Position numbers and translations under genes: made by a program. 13,832 nt of DNA from Holosporaceae bacterium (GTDB taxonomy: Bacteria > Pseudomonadota > Alphaproteobacteria > UBA3830). Shown here in pieces: positions 7,163 through 13,832 of this stretch (position 1 is the stretch's first letter; every line of letters starts with the position of its first letter). The DNA lies in contig JAIRMS010000069.1 in NCBI GenBank assembly GCA_031258475.1, forward strand, positions 1-13,832, read 5' to 3'. A model generated the notes under the pieces. It saw nothing but the letters and a program-made list of their open reading frames with translations. It was not told the origin of the DNA and did no database searches.

Positions 7163-7519
7163 ATGTCACGAGTAAAAAGAGGTGTAACAACACACGCGCG
7201 TCATAAAAAAGTTATAAAACTTTCCAAGGGGTTCATCGGTCGTTCCAAGAATTGCTATCGTTCTGCCATCGAAAGGCTCGAGAAATCAATGCAATTCGCC
7301 TACAGAGATCGGCGAAACAGGAGGCGTGATCTGCGCGGTCTTTGGATTGTGCGGATTAATGCAGCGGTTAGAGAGCAGGGGCTGAAATATTCCCAATTCG
7401 TTCACGGATTAAATAAAGCAAATATTTCCATCGATAGAAAGATCCTGTCTGAGTTGGCGGTTAACAACAAGGAAGTCTTCCTGGAAATTGTCAATAAAGT
7501 GAAAACAGTCCTGGCTTAG
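7163..7519 (+). CDS. rplT: 50S ribosomal protein L20
   Basis: A primary 23S rRNA-binding protein needed early in large-subunit assembly. Its 118 residues are the usual length. It has the very basic N-terminal arm (MSRVKRGVTTHARHKKVIKL), the region with KNCYRSAIERLEKSMQFAYRDRRNRRRDLRGLWIVR in segments typical of L20, and the globular C-terminal part with FVHGLNKANI. GAGGAG at 7151-7156 serves as ribosome-binding site and overlaps the rpmI stop. In bacteria that have been studied, L20 represses its own operon through leader RNA. Here the candidate leader lies ahead of rpmI. Confidence 0.98.
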   Translation: MSRVKRGVTTHARHKKVIKLSKGFIGRSKNCYRSAIERLEKSMQFAYRDRRNRRRDLRGLWIVRINAAVREQGLKYSQFVHGLNKANISIDRKILSELAVNNKEVFLEIVNKVKTVLA

Positions 7520-7542
7520 TGTTTTTTGTAGGTGAGTAGCAC

Positions 7543-7971
7543 ATGGATCATGAAATTTGTGAATTGCCGGTCGGTTATAAACCGTCCGAAAAAGAAGAGT
7601 TCATGAATGATTTTCAAAGGGAATATTTTAGGCGCAGGCTGGTCAGGTGGAAGGAAGATATACTCAATGATTCGGAAGAAGTCATTAAGTATCTTCAGGA
7701 GGAAGGAAAGACTTGCACAGATTCCATCGATAGGGCATCCACCGAAATTGACCTGGCCTACGAGCTGCGCAGCAAGGAGAGGGCCAGCAAATTGGTCAAT
7801 AAGATCAATGAAGCCCTCGAAAAAATAAGAAACGGCACATACGGATATTGCGAAGAAACCGGCGAGCCTATCTCGCTGAAAAGATTGGAGGCAAGGCCAG
7901 TGGCTATGCTAAGCATTAAAGCTCAGGAACGTCATGAAAAACAAGAGCGCACGCAGAAAGATGAGGAGTGA
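7543..7971 (+). CDS. dksA: DksA-type RNA polymerase-binding transcription factor
   Basis: It binds the RNA polymerase secondary channel and acts with ppGpp to adjust rRNA and amino-acid promoters. The protein has 142 residues with a long coiled coil. Its tip keeps the DxxDxA motif in TDSIDRAS. The C-terminal globular part reads YGYCEETGEPISLKRLEARP followed by LSIKAQERHE, so the four zinc-cysteine positions of E. coli DksA are C, T, S and A. This is the alphaproteobacterial version known from Rhodobacter sphaeroides, so it is not a sign of decay. AGGTGAG at 7530-7536 precedes the ATG by six bases. It follows rplT by 23 bases, and its stop overlaps the lepB start by one base. Confidence 0.95.
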   Translation: MDHEICELPVGYKPSEKEEFMNDFQREYFRRRLVRWKEDILNDSEEVIKYLQEEGKTCTDSIDRASTEIDLAYELRSKERASKLVNKINEALEKIRNGTYGYCEETGEPISLKRLEARPVAMLSIKAQERHEKQERTQKDEE

Positions 7972-8795
7972 TGAACAGTTCCACCGAGGAAAATCAAACT
8001 GAATTGAGCGAAACGAAAAAACAAGAGGAATCGAACAAAAAAGAGCAATTTAAGGAAGATTTGCGTTTTATTGTCGTTTTCGTTTTCTTTTTTTCGCTGT
8101 TTAGGTTTTTCATCTACGATTGGTACATAGTGCCTTCTAGTTCCATGGTTCCCACTCTGTTAATAGGGGACATGCCGTTTGTTGAAAAATTTAGGTACGG
8201 TTTCAGTAAGCATAGCGTTTGGTTCAGTCCTAATTTGTTTTCAGGAAGATTGCTGTTCAAAAATAACGTAAAGCGTGGAGAGGTTATTGTATTTAAGCAT
8301 CCCCATGACGACGTTCATCCAGAAAATAATGACATAAATCTGATAAAAAGAGTGATCGCCCTGCCAGGCGACAGGGTTAGCGTGGATAAAGGGATCATTA
8401 AGGTTAATGGCGTATGCGCCAGCCTAACATTTCAGAAAAAAATGGTATACCACGACACCAATGTTCGTAATTTTATGGAGCTGAATCTCTACGAAGAGAA
8501 GTTGCCACTTTCGGATAGTCCACCTCACATCGTTGCCTACACAAATGAGATGGCGTTTTCGTTCGCAAATAATTTTCCGGAAGTTACGGTTCCGCCGGGA
8601 CATTACTTTGTAATGGGAGATAATCGCGATCATTCCAAGGATTCTCGCGTTGGACTGGGATTCGTCCCAGAGGAAAACCTGATGGGACGCGCATGGTTTA
8701 CCGTCTATTCCATAGCGAATGGAGTCAAGCTCTGGGAGTTCTGGCTATGGTTGCAGAATATACGCTATAGTCGGTTGTTACAGAGGATTATCTGA
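7971..8795 (+). CDS. lepB: Signal peptidase I
   Basis: It removes signal peptides from exported proteins at the outer face of the inner membrane. A charged N-terminal tail of about 30 residues leads into one membrane anchor (about 31-50). Then come the family boxes: PSSSM with catalytic S58, the general-base lysine K126 in NLIKRVIALPGD, and GDNRDHSKDSR near the C-terminus. Length is 274 residues. The ATG at 7971 forms a TGATG overlap with dksA. A GTG three bases earlier is in frame and cannot be excluded. The lepB-rnc-era-recO order is standard in alphaproteobacteria. Confidence 0.96.
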   Translation: MNSSTEENQTELSETKKQEESNKKEQFKEDLRFIVVFVFFFSLFRFFIYDWYIVPSSSMVPTLLIGDMPFVEKFRYGFSKHSVWFSPNLFSGRLLFKNNVKRGEVIVFKHPHDDVHPENNDINLIKRVIALPGDRVSVDKGIIKVNGVCASLTFQKKMVYHDTNVRNFMELNLYEEKLPLSDSPPHIVAYTNEMAFSFANNFPEVTVPPGHYFVMGDNRDHSKDSRVGLGFVPEENLMGRAWFTVYSIANGVKLWEFWLWLQNIRYSRLLQRII

Positions 8796-9484
8796 TGGCC
8801 GCGCTTGATGGCGTAGCAAAACTGCAGGACGCAATAGGATACAAATTCAAACATACCGACGCAGCCGAGATCGCAATATCGCATCCTGGTTTAAAAAAGG
8901 GAGACAAAACACTCGATAGAAATTTTGAAAGATTGGAATTTCTCGGCGATCGCGTTCTGGGGTTGTCGCTGTCCTATTTTTTGTATGAAAGATTCCCGGA
9001 CGACGACGAAGGCGATCTTGCCATAAGAATGGCAACGCTGGCCAGCACGGACTTTCTGATTAACCTGTCCAAAAAAACGAAAATTATAGATTGCTTTTCC
9101 ATCCCCAGGGATTTTTTCGTGTCCGACGGTAAGAATTCTTCGTCGATTGCAGACATGTTTGAAGCGGTTCTGGGTGCCGTGTTTCTGGATTCGGATTTCG
9201 AAACGGCGAAAGAAATTGTTTTTAGGCTGTGGAAAGAGGACGTCGATAATGTGATCTATAAAAAGAAAGATTCCAAGAGTCAGCTGCAGGAAATAGCCCA
9301 GGCGAAGTATTGCAAACTCCCGATCTATCGATTAATCAAGATGGTCGGAGAAGCCCACGATCCGATTTTTGAAATCGAGGTTACGGCCTGTGGGACCTGT
9401 GCCGTTGGCTGTGGCAATTCCAAGAAAAACGCCGAACACGACGCGGCAAGTAAGCTTATAAAAAAACTAGAGGAAATAAATTGA
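8795..9484 (+). CDS. rnc: Ribonuclease III
   Basis: A double-strand-specific endoribonuclease that separates 16S and 23S precursors and processes mRNA. The signature NFERLEFLGD is at residues 43-52, with acidic residues E48 and D52. The second metal-binding pair is in ADMFEAVLG (D120, E123). A double-stranded-RNA-binding domain covers about residues 158-226, ending in KKNAEHDAASKLIKKL. Length is 229, as expected. AGAGGA precedes the ATG, which overlaps the lepB stop by one base. The last codons carry the ribosome-binding site for era. Confidence 0.98.
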   Translation: MAALDGVAKLQDAIGYKFKHTDAAEIAISHPGLKKGDKTLDRNFERLEFLGDRVLGLSLSYFLYERFPDDDEGDLAIRMATLASTDFLINLSKKTKIIDCFSIPRDFFVSDGKNSSSIADMFEAVLGAVFLDSDFETAKEIVFRLWKEDVDNVIYKKKDSKSQLQEIAQAKYCKLPIYRLIKMVGEAHDPIFEIEVTACGTCAVGCGNSKKNAEHDAASKLIKKLEEIN

Positions 9485-10332
9485 AAAGATGCGGTTTTGT
9501 GGCGGTGCTGGGAGAAACAAACGCAGGGAAGTCCACGCTGATTAATCAGCTGGTTGGGCAGAAAGTTTCAATAGTATCAAGAAAAGCGCAAACCACCCTG
9601 TCCAGAATTTTAGGAATAGCCATTCATGGCGAAAGTCAGATTATTTTTGTGGACACTCCGGGATTTCTGAAAAATAGGCGCGTCGAAAATCTTGAAAAAA
9701 CCGCATGGAACGCTTTTCGCGAATCAGAGGAAATTCTCTTTGTGATCGATGTTTGCAAAAAAAAAATTGATACCAGCGTTGAGCTTTTGCAAAAAATTCA
9801 TGATGATAAAAAAGTCTCTCTGGTAATGAATAAAATAGATCTGATCCACAAACCAAAACTTCTGGAAATCGCCGACTCATTGGGGCGAATTAGAAATTTT
9901 GAAAACATATTCATGGTTTCAAGCCTAACCGGAAGCGGCACGGCCAAAATATTGGACTATCTTGCATCCGCGGTTCCGGAGGGGGAATGGCTATACGAAG
10001 CGGATCAGATTACCGACTCGTCGTTCGAAAAATACGCCTCCGAAATCACCCGCGAACACATATATCACAGACTGCATCAGGAAATACCCTATAAATGCGT
10101 TGTGAAAACAGAGGATTATAATGATCAGCCGGACGGAAGTATAAAAATCGTCCAAAATATATACGTGAAAAACGACGCGCACAGAGTTATATTTCTCGGA
10201 CATAGGGGTGGAAAAATAAAAGCCATCGGAGAAGCCGCTCGAAAGGAATTATCACATCTTCTGGAAAGAGAAGTACATTTGTTTTTGCACGTTGTGTTGG
10301 AAGATAAACATCATCCTCAGGAAAGAGATTGA
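9481..10332 (+). CDS. era: GTPase Era
   Basis: A GTPase that binds near the 3' end of 16S rRNA and helps small-subunit maturation. The G-motifs are in order: GETNAGKST (11-19), DTPG (58-61), NKID (117-120) and SSLTG (147-151). A KH RNA-binding domain follows (about 200-275) with GHRGGKIKAIG at 240-250. The first loop has GETN where GxPN is usual, with the P-loop lysine and serine intact. TTG at 9481 is chosen because it gives the canonical MKRCGFVAVLGE start, sits six bases after AGAGGA, and forms a TTGA overlap with rnc. Length 283. Confidence 0.97.
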   Translation: MKRCGFVAVLGETNAGKSTLINQLVGQKVSIVSRKAQTTLSRILGIAIHGESQIIFVDTPGFLKNRRVENLEKTAWNAFRESEEILFVIDVCKKKIDTSVELLQKIHDDKKVSLVMNKIDLIHKPKLLEIADSLGRIRNFENIFMVSSLTGSGTAKILDYLASAVPEGEWLYEADQITDSSFEKYASEITREHIYHRLHQEIPYKCVVKTEDYNDQPDGSIKIVQNIYVKNDAHRVIFLGHRGGKIKAIGEAARKELSHLLEREVHLFLHVVLEDKHHPQERD

Positions 10333-10335
10333 AAA

Positions 10336-11058
10336 TTGCAGTGGCGAGAAAACGGCATCGTTTTGTCATCGAAGCCTTTTGCGGAAAGCTCCAGAATTGT
10401 AACTGTATTTAATAGGACGATTGGAAAGACGGCCGGTTTAATAAAGGGAATAAAAACGTCCGTTCAGCTCGGAGATATTAGCGACGTTTTCTGGAGAGGA
10501 CGCACCATAGAGCAGCTTGGAACGTTCAAAATAGAAAATATCTTCTCCCCTTTTACATACGTTTTCAACGATTCCATGGGAATTTGCGCCATAGAGAGTG
10601 CCTGTTACCTTTGCTACAGGGGACTTCCGGAAAAAGCGCCTCACCCGGCATTGTTTGATTCTCTGAGGACATTGCTTTTATCAATTTCTCAGGAGAATTG
10701 GTTGGCCAACTACGTTTTTTTCGAGATTAAATTTCTATCGAAAGTCGGTCTGGGGCTAGATCTTTCCAAATGCGCTGTCACCGGAAAAACGGACGATCTG
10801 TTCTACGTTTCTCCTCGGACCGGCTGCGCAGCCACCAGAGAAGTCGGAGAAGAGTATAAGGATCGTCTGTTTATTCTTCCGAAATTTTTGATTTTCAACG
10901 ACGATTATCCTTCCGATCATGATATTCTTTCCGCTCTATCGATAACTGGGCATTTTTTAAAGATGTATTTCTGTGGTATAAACGTCGGGAAATTGCCGCT
11001 ATCTCGCGACTATTTGGTGACTGAACTGGCGGGAAAAATCGAAAGGGACGCAACGTGA
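10336..11058 (+). CDS. recO: DNA repair protein RecO
   Basis: A recombination mediator that, with RecR, loads RecA onto SSB-coated single strands in the RecF pathway. The N-terminal OB fold starts MQWRENGIVLSSKPFAESS, as alphaproteobacterial RecO does. The middle is helical, and the C-terminal part has the family stretch LDLSKCAVTGKTDDLFYVSP (about residues 138-157). The TTG at 10336 is required to keep this N-terminus. It stands three bases after the era stop, with only a weak ribosome-binding site (AGGA about 13 bases upstream), so coupling to era translation is likely. Length 240 is normal. The last four bases overlap pntAA. Confidence 0.93.
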   Translation: MQWRENGIVLSSKPFAESSRIVTVFNRTIGKTAGLIKGIKTSVQLGDISDVFWRGRTIEQLGTFKIENIFSPFTYVFNDSMGICAIESACYLCYRGLPEKAPHPALFDSLRTLLLSISQENWLANYVFFEIKFLSKVGLGLDLSKCAVTGKTDDLFYVSPRTGCAATREVGEEYKDRLFILPKFLIFNDDYPSDHDILSALSITGHFLKMYFCGINVGKLPLSRDYLVTELAGKIERDAT

Positions 11059-12116
11059 GAATTAGTGCGATAATAGACGAAAAAGAAAAGAGAATCGCCA
11101 TCACTCCGGAAACTGCGAAAAAGTACATAAATCTTGGTTTTGAAGTCGTCGTTCCACAAAATATCGGAGCCTCCGCAGGATTCTGCGACGACGAATATTT
11201 GGCCATCGGCGCGTCGATTGGGAAGGAAAAATCCGTTCCAGAGGCAGATTTGTATCTCTGTGTTAAGCCTTCTTTCGAAAAAGAATTAAAAATCAAATCT
11301 GGATCGTACCTAATCGCTCTACTGTCATCGTTTCAAAATAAAAAAGTTCTGGAACAGATGAAAAAAAATGGGATTAATCTATGTGCATTGGAAAAGATTC
11401 CGAGAATTACCCGGGCGCAATCCATGGATGTTCTATCTTCGCAGGCGAGCATCGCCGGGTACAGAGCCGTTCTTGAGGCTTTGATAGAGTATCGTCGCGT
11501 CGTTCCGCTAATGATGACGGCCGCCGGCACGGTTCGTCCGGCAAAAGTTCTGATTCTTGGAGCTGGAGTCGCCGGACTGCAGGCCGTCGCCACGGCCAAA
11601 AGATTGGGCGCGGTCGTTTCCGTGTTTGATGTTCGTTCCGTCGTAAAAGAACAGGTCGAAAGTCTTGGCGCCACCTTCGTCAAAGTGGAAAATACGAACG
11701 ACGGAGAAACTTCTGGCGGCTACGCCAAAGAAATGGACGACGATTACAAAAAACGTCAGGCTGAAAAGCTTTCCCAGGCGATTTCCAAAATGGATATAGT
11801 CATTACAACTGCTCAGATACCCGGCAAGCCGGCCCCAAGATTAGTTACTAAAGAAATGGTGCGGTCCATGCCAGCCGGAGCTGTAATCGTCGATATGTCC
11901 ACGGAAATCGGAGGAAATTGTGAACTATCCGAAAAAGACAAAATAGTTCGCACCGAAAAAGTCGTCATTATCGGCTATGCAGATCTTGCCGCGCGGGTGG
12001 CACATGATTCTAGCCAATTATTTGCACGGAACATGTTTAATTTCGTATCGCTGATGGTGAAAGACGGAAAAATTAACGACTCGGACGAAATCATTCAAGC
12101 CACAATGGAGATATAA
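11055..12116 (+). CDS. pntAA: NAD(P) transhydrogenase alpha subunit part 1 (NAD(H)-binding domain I)
   Basis: The soluble NAD(H)-binding subunit of proton-translocating transhydrogenase, which supplies NADPH from NADH at the membrane's cytoplasmic face. RITRAQSMDVLSSQ (117-130) matches the nucleotide-site motif of the Rhodospirillum rubrum enzyme. The dinucleotide fold has GAGVAG (169-174), and the mobile-loop tyrosine is Y223 in GGYAKEM. These features separate it from alanine dehydrogenase. Length is 353, slightly shorter than the roughly 380 I expect; the lost part is the extreme C-terminal linker, and the core is whole. GTG at 11055 overlaps recO (GTGA), with AGGGA six bases upstream. The membrane partners pntAB and pntB do not follow; the next gene is pmbA. 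Confidence 0.93.
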   Translation: MRISAIIDEKEKRIAITPETAKKYINLGFEVVVPQNIGASAGFCDDEYLAIGASIGKEKSVPEADLYLCVKPSFEKELKIKSGSYLIALLSSFQNKKVLEQMKKNGINLCALEKIPRITRAQSMDVLSSQASIAGYRAVLEALIEYRRVVPLMMTAAGTVRPAKVLILGAGVAGLQAVATAKRLGAVVSVFDVRSVVKEQVESLGATFVKVENTNDGETSGGYAKEMDDDYKKRQAEKLSQAISKMDIVITTAQIPGKPAPRLVTKEMVRSMPAGAVIVDMSTEIGGNCELSEKDKIVRTEKVVIIGYADLAARVAHDSSQLFARNMFNFVSLMVKDGKINDSDEIIQATMEI

Positions 12117-12118
12117 TC

Positions 12119-13435
12119 ATGGATAGAGAGATTCTAATGGATGTTATTCGACGAGCAAAAAAAGCCGGAGTCGATCACGTCGATATTTTATGCAGAGAAA
12201 GTGATTCCATTTCCGTCTCGACGCGTCTTGTAAAGCTAGAAAAAGTCGAGCAGGCGAACGTGATTGATTTGAGCACACGCGTTTCCATTGGAAACAGAAG
12301 CGCCGTAATCACGACTGATAATTTAGATGAATTAAAGAAAGAATCCTTCATTGAAAAAGCCGTTTTTGCCGCAAAAAACTCTCCGGAAGAAACCGTAAAA
12401 TTTCGTCCAGATAACGGCGAGTTATGTAAAAATTTCAAAAAAATGGATATCTGCGACGATCAGGAGCTGTCCCCCGACGAGCTGATCTCCTCCGCCATGG
12501 AGTGCGAGTCAATGGCCCTTCAAATCGACGGAATTACTAATTCCGAGGGCGCGACGGCCAGTCGTTCTCGCTCCAGAGTCACGTTGGTGAAAGACGATGA
12601 TTTTTTTGCCGACTATGAAAAAACTTACAACCAGATTTCCATCATAACCCTGGCGGAAAAAAATAATTTTTTGGAAAGATCCTATGATTTCTCCGAGGCT
12701 GTCCACTGGTCCGATCTCAAAAGTCCGGAGCAAATTGCCAAAAAATCTGCCGAAAGAACCCTGAAGAAACTCGGAGCGAAAAAAATTCCGTCCTGCAAAG
12801 TCCCGGTGGTTTTTGATCGAGAAGTTTCTCGACAATTACTGGGCAGTTTCGTCGAAGCCATAAACGGCGCGTCCGTGGCCAAAGGTATCAGCTTTTTAAA
12901 AGATAAATTATCAAAAAAAATTTTCAGCGATTGCCTAAACATCACGGACAGGAGTTCAATTTCCCGGGGAATAAGGTCGCGCCCTTTTGATTCGGATGGA
13001 CTGGAGTGCTCAGACTCAATCATCGTAAAGGACGGCGTGCTCAGTTCATTTTTATTGAACACAAAATACGCGAACCGTCTTAATATGAAATCCACGGGCA
13101 ACGCTGTGGGCTTCGAAGGCGTATCTCCGAACAACATTTTTATTGAAAATGGTCGCGAGTCTTTTCAAGATCTTCTAAAATCCATAAAAAACGGACTGTA
13201 TGTGACGGAAGTACTCGGAAACGGACTAAACCTCGTTACCGGAAACTACAGCCAGGGCGCAGTTGGATTCTGGATCGAAAACGGTGAAATATCGTATCCG
13301 GTCAACGAAATCACCATCGCCGGAAGCTTCATAGACATGTTTTCACATTGCAACATAGCTTCCGATTTGAAAATGGAATCTGGAATAGACGCCCCAACTT
13401 TGTTCATAGATGAAATGATAGTTGGAGGCGTTTAA
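12119..13435 (+). CDS. pmbA: TldE/PmbA family metalloprotease-associated protein
   Basis: A partner of TldD in the heterodimeric TldD/TldE protease, known in E. coli for microcin B17 maturation and breakdown of CcdA. The 438-residue protein has the family landmarks: an N-terminal domain with VSTRLVKLEKVEQANV, and the C-terminal beta-rich domain with NTKYANRLNMKSTGNA, GNGLNLVTGNYSQGAVGFWIENGEI and the ending ITIAGSF...PTLFIDEMIVGG. There is no HExxxH zinc motif, as expected for TldE, which relies on TldD for catalysis. TldD is not in the window. GGAG at 12107-12110 lies eight bases before the ATG, and the gap to pntAA is two bases. Probably the last gene of the plus-strand cluster. Confidence 0.95.
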   Translation: MDREILMDVIRRAKKAGVDHVDILCRESDSISVSTRLVKLEKVEQANVIDLSTRVSIGNRSAVITTDNLDELKKESFIEKAVFAAKNSPEETVKFRPDNGELCKNFKKMDICDDQELSPDELISSAMECESMALQIDGITNSEGATASRSRSRVTLVKDDDFFADYEKTYNQISIITLAEKNNFLERSYDFSEAVHWSDLKSPEQIAKKSAERTLKKLGAKKIPSCKVPVVFDREVSRQLLGSFVEAINGASVAKGISFLKDKLSKKIFSDCLNITDRSSISRGIRSRPFDSDGLECSDSIIVKDGVLSSFLLNTKYANRLNMKSTGNAVGFEGVSPNNIFIENGRESFQDLLKSIKNGLYVTEVLGNGLNLVTGNYSQGAVGFWIENGEISYPVNEITIAGSFIDMFSHCNIASDLKMESGIDAPTLFIDEMIVGGV

Positions 13436-13633
13436 AACTGGGATTGTCTACTGAACGTAGAATATGAATGGCTCTGATGCACTGTGTAAGAATGGTGGAA
13501 TGCCCCCACAAACGTAGAAATTCCAAGAATAAAACGTTGGTTTTTAGGCTTTTTGAAGGTGGGTAATTTCTATATTTATGAAATAATCCCAACGTAATCG
13601 GCAAAAAAATCTGTTCATTGTATAAAAAATATA
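13436..13633. other. Non-coding region after pmbA with inverted repeats
   Basis: No credible gene is seen. ACGTTGG (13534-13540) pairs perfectly with CCAACGT (13589-13595), enclosing a second stem ATTTC (13566-13570) with GAAAT (13580-13584). CCCAC at 13505-13509 can also pair with GTGGG near 13559-13563. A 9-base direct repeat AACGTAGAA occurs at 13454 and 13511. No classic hairpin plus T-run terminator stands out, though these stems may end or protect the pmbA transcript. Confidence 0.4.
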
Positions 13634-13662
13634 TTGACGCACGGGAATATTTGCACTAGATT
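13634..13662 (+). promoter_or_regulatory. Putative sigma70 promoter facing the window edge
   Basis: TTGACG (13634-13639) and TAGATT (13657-13662) are 17 bases apart, with five and four consensus matches. Transcription would start near 13669 and run toward 13832. The target is either a small RNA starting here or a gene beyond the window. Confidence 0.6.
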
Positions 13663-13832
13663 GCCATCGTGATCGATTTAAGAAAATCAATTACTTTTGC
13701 CTGAAGGCGAAAATATGGAAGTACGCTTACGAAGCAGATTTAAAACATAAATGTTCAGAACTCTGATATTTTAAAATCTCCTAATATATGATGCATTTCC
13801 TGATTTTCTATATATTTTTGAATCTCTTCACT
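13663..13832 (+). other. Putative transcribed leader or small RNA with two hairpins
   Basis: Downstream of the promoter come a 5-bp stem GATTT/AAATC (13675-13688) with loop AAGA, and a 7-bp stem TTTTGCC/GGCGAAA (13695-13712) with loop TGAA. Just after it a tiny frame from ATG at 13715 to TAA at 13750 would encode MEVRLRSRFKT. Its only ribosome-binding-like bases (AAGG, 13704-13707) lie in the second hairpin. The remaining 80 bases are AT-rich with nothing recognised. It may be a leader of a gene outside the window. Confidence 0.3.

Noticed and set aside
7837..7950. DksA zinc finger as a decayed domain
   Set aside because: The single-cysteine C-T-S-A form is a functional alphaproteobacterial DksA type, not a sign of a pseudogene.
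12682..13137. Long minus-strand frame of 151 codons inside pmbA
   Set aside because: It lies wholly antisense to a clear TldE/PmbA gene and has no recognisable domain.
361..13435. A defence, toxin-antitoxin, CRISPR, phage or biosynthetic system hidden among the genes
   Set aside because: Every substantial reading frame is accounted for by an intact housekeeping or transporter family, and no arrays, integrases or insertion-sequence ends are visible.
13404..13604. Minus-strand frame of 66 codons after pmbA
   Set aside because: No recognisable protein family, it overlaps the pmbA end, and the DNA is dominated by inverted repeats. A decayed transposase fragment was considered but nothing supports it.

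Overview
The window is a compact, AT-leaning bacterial chromosome segment made almost entirely of housekeeping genes. Several family details point to an alphaproteobacterium: DksA has a single cysteine in its degenerate zinc-finger positions (C-T-S-A); the NAD(P) transhydrogenase alpha subunit is a separate soluble subunit; RNase E ends in a GWW motif like the PNPase-binding tail of Caulobacter RNase E; the GluRS resembles the second rickettsial enzyme; and the order lepB-rnc-era-recO is typical of the class. A palindromic intergenic motif of the kind I remember from Rickettsia, and an MFS carrier of a type common in intracellular bacteria, suggest a host-associated lineage (Rickettsiales- or Holosporales-like). 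That last step is inference.

Layout. Positions 1-360 hold no gene but contain much inverted-repeat structure, including a possible four-way-junction RNA fold. Positions 361-6513 are on the minus strand, read right to left: rne (RNase E), gltX (GluRS), cysS (CysRS), then an MFS transporter. rne, gltX and cysS overlap one another and look like one transcript from a promoter near 6733-6761. The MFS gene has its own likely promoter in the 90-base gap after cysS.

Positions 6514-6954 are a divergent regulatory region: a long rne leader on the minus strand, and a promoter plus short leader for rpmI on the plus strand. The rpmI leader has one hairpin 5' arm and two possible 3' arms. Positions 6955-13435 are nine collinear plus-strand genes, rpmI-rplT-dksA-lepB-rnc-era-recO-pntAA-pmbA. 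From dksA onward the junctions overlap by 1-4 bases or have gaps of only 2-3 bases, so translational coupling is likely. They cover ribosome assembly, stringent-response transcription control, signal-peptide removal, rRNA and mRNA processing, recombination repair, NAD(H) binding for transhydrogenase, and TldD/TldE proteolysis. Several start codons are GTG or TTG.

Positions 13436-13832 are non-coding, with hairpins and a good sigma70-type promoter that probably serves something beyond the window edge.

I see no mobile element, CRISPR array, defence cassette or biosynthetic cluster, and no clear undescribed system. The most interesting items are the structured non-coding stretches at both ends, the rpmI leader, the unusual nine-gene linkage, and pntAA without adjacent membrane subunits.
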